Source: Deltaproteobacteria bacterium
Lineage (GTDB): Bacteria > Myxococcota_A > UBA796 > SXON01
Assembly: GCA_014191855.1 (NCBI GenBank)
Contig: BJHF01000003.1
Coordinates: 1 to 64,000 of the forward strand
Direction: 5' to 3'
DNA: 64,000 nucleotides
Part shown: positions 63,480 to 64,000 of the stretch, one piece after another
Position numbering within the stretch: the stretch's first letter is position 1
Layout: each line of letters starts with the position of its first letter
Made by a program: the position numbers and the translations under genes
The notes under the pieces: generated by a model
Databases searched by the model: none
Seen by the model: only the letters and a program-made list of their open reading frames with translations
Told to the model about the DNA's origin: nothing

Positions 63480-64000
63480 TTAGCCCATCAGGCTCAGTTC
63501 GCCCGAACGCATCGCCGCGCGGCGCCCGGCGCCGACGCCGATCCACTGCACGGTTCCGTCGAAGCCCACGACGACGACTCCGCGAAGCACGCTCGCCGTG
63601 CGCGCGGCAATTTCTCGCTCACGTGAGGCTGCGAAGCGCCCGACGAACGCGAGCACCGCATCCTCCGCATCGCCCACGGGGAGCCCCGCGAAGACATGGA
63701 GCCCTTCCTCGGCCGCGCGCAGCACCGCGTCGGCGTCGTCGATGCCGGGCACGTCCGTCACCGCGACAGCGTCGGCGTCCTGCCGGAGCGCCTGCCGGAG
63801 GCCTTCGTGGAACGAGGCCACATCGGTACCCACCTCCCGCTGGCTGATGCTCGCGCGAGCATCCTGGTGCAACCAATCGATCGGGTCTTCGATGCTCACC
63901 AGCCGGCCCCACGCGCGCTCGTTGAACTCCCGGATGATGGCAGCGACCACGGCCCTGCGTTTGCGCGCACCCCCGATCAGCACCAGGCCCGGCGGCCCCT
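63480..64000 (-). CDS. PilT/PilU-like protein with degenerate ATPase motifs (C-terminal part, partial)
   Basis: The frame enters from the right edge; ~172 residues are visible. It aligns with the ATPase domain of PilT: GLVLIGG where PilT has GLVLVTGPTGSGKS, then REFNERAWGRLVSIEDPIDWLH (Asp box), ISQREVGTDVASFHEGLRQALRQDADAV, and AAEEGLHVFAGLP. The Walker A lysine/Ser-Gly pattern is replaced by GGARKRRAV. The Walker B region, normally ILVGEMRD, reads VAVTDVPG and lacks the Glu, and the His-box LHT is missing. The fold is kept but ATP hydrolysis is unlikely. The GTG at 63983 in the track is internal to the gene. Confidence 0.8.
   Translation of the reverse strand, partial: GPPGLVLIGGARKRRAVVAAIIREFNERAWGRLVSIEDPIDWLHQDARASISQREVGTDVASFHEGLRQALRQDADAVAVTDVPGIDDADAVLRAAEEGLHVFAGLPVGDAEDAVLAFVGRFAASREREIAARTASVLRGVVVVGFDGTVQWIGVGAGRRAAMRSGELSLMG

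Overview
The window looks like a chromosomal segment of a high-GC member of the Myxococcota (former Deltaproteobacteria). The pointers are: genes resembling the Agl/Glt (gliding) and Nfs (spore-coat) envelope machinery of Myxococcus, many outer-membrane lipoproteins with acidic spacers, a giant MopE-repeat protein, a membrane Ser/Thr kinase, an NtrC-type regulator and type IV pilus ATPases. The species cannot be named from sequence alone. Coding density is very high, no stretch over 300 bases lacks a gene, and I see no insertion sequences, phage or CRISPR arrays.

Layout. 1-2 kb: 5' part of pilB and a membrane protein with a sigma-factor-like N-terminus. 2-15 kb: a lipoprotein-rich stretch (TRAP-type phosphatase, MopE/beta-propeller giant, thioredoxin-like, VWA-like and Cys-rich proteins) with a B12-binding radical SAM protein, murB and a CFA-synthase-like methyltransferase. 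15-17 kb: a TolQ/ExbD/ExbD proton-channel set. 17-24 kb: K+-dependent membrane pyrophosphatase (hppA), rimO, lolA, ftsK. 24-38.5 kb: the centrepiece, twelve minus-strand genes encoding a short Wza-type export protein, a beta-barrel protein, a GltG-like protein, an AglQ/R/S-like motor, GltE- and GltD-like TPR proteins and companions, many translationally coupled. 38.6-44.2 kb: a PBP4-type peptidase divergent from a beta-barrel-SppA fusion that overlaps an NtrC-family regulator. 44-46 kb: tRNA-Phe with terminator, ferredoxin, A-type Fe-S carrier and an orphan glutamine amidotransferase. 46-55 kb: kdsB-pyrG-lptA-like-rpiB-glyA-nrdR-ribD-ribE-ribB(X)-ribH-nusB. 55-58 kb: a 921-residue beta-helix lipoprotein. 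58-61.5 kb: an acyl-CoA carboxylase beta subunit, then rpsP-khpA-rimM-trmD. 61.5-64 kb: a Cys-rich membrane protein, a Ser/Thr kinase and a degenerate PilT-like protein.

How it fits together. Much of the window concerns the cell envelope: proton- or cation-driven channels, lipoprotein trafficking (LolA), LPS precursor synthesis and transport (KdsB, LptA-like), peptidoglycan (MurB, PBP4), polysaccharide export and pilus ATPases. The most interesting hypothesis is that the 24-38.5 kb cluster is an ancestral-type Glt/Nfs trans-envelope machine whose motor works with a dedicated outer-membrane polysaccharide exporter, not (or not only) a gliding apparatus. Several proteins look like catalytically dead or repurposed paralogues: the PilT-like ATPase, the GTP cyclohydrolase II half of RibB(X), and an ExbD-like subunit without the channel aspartate.
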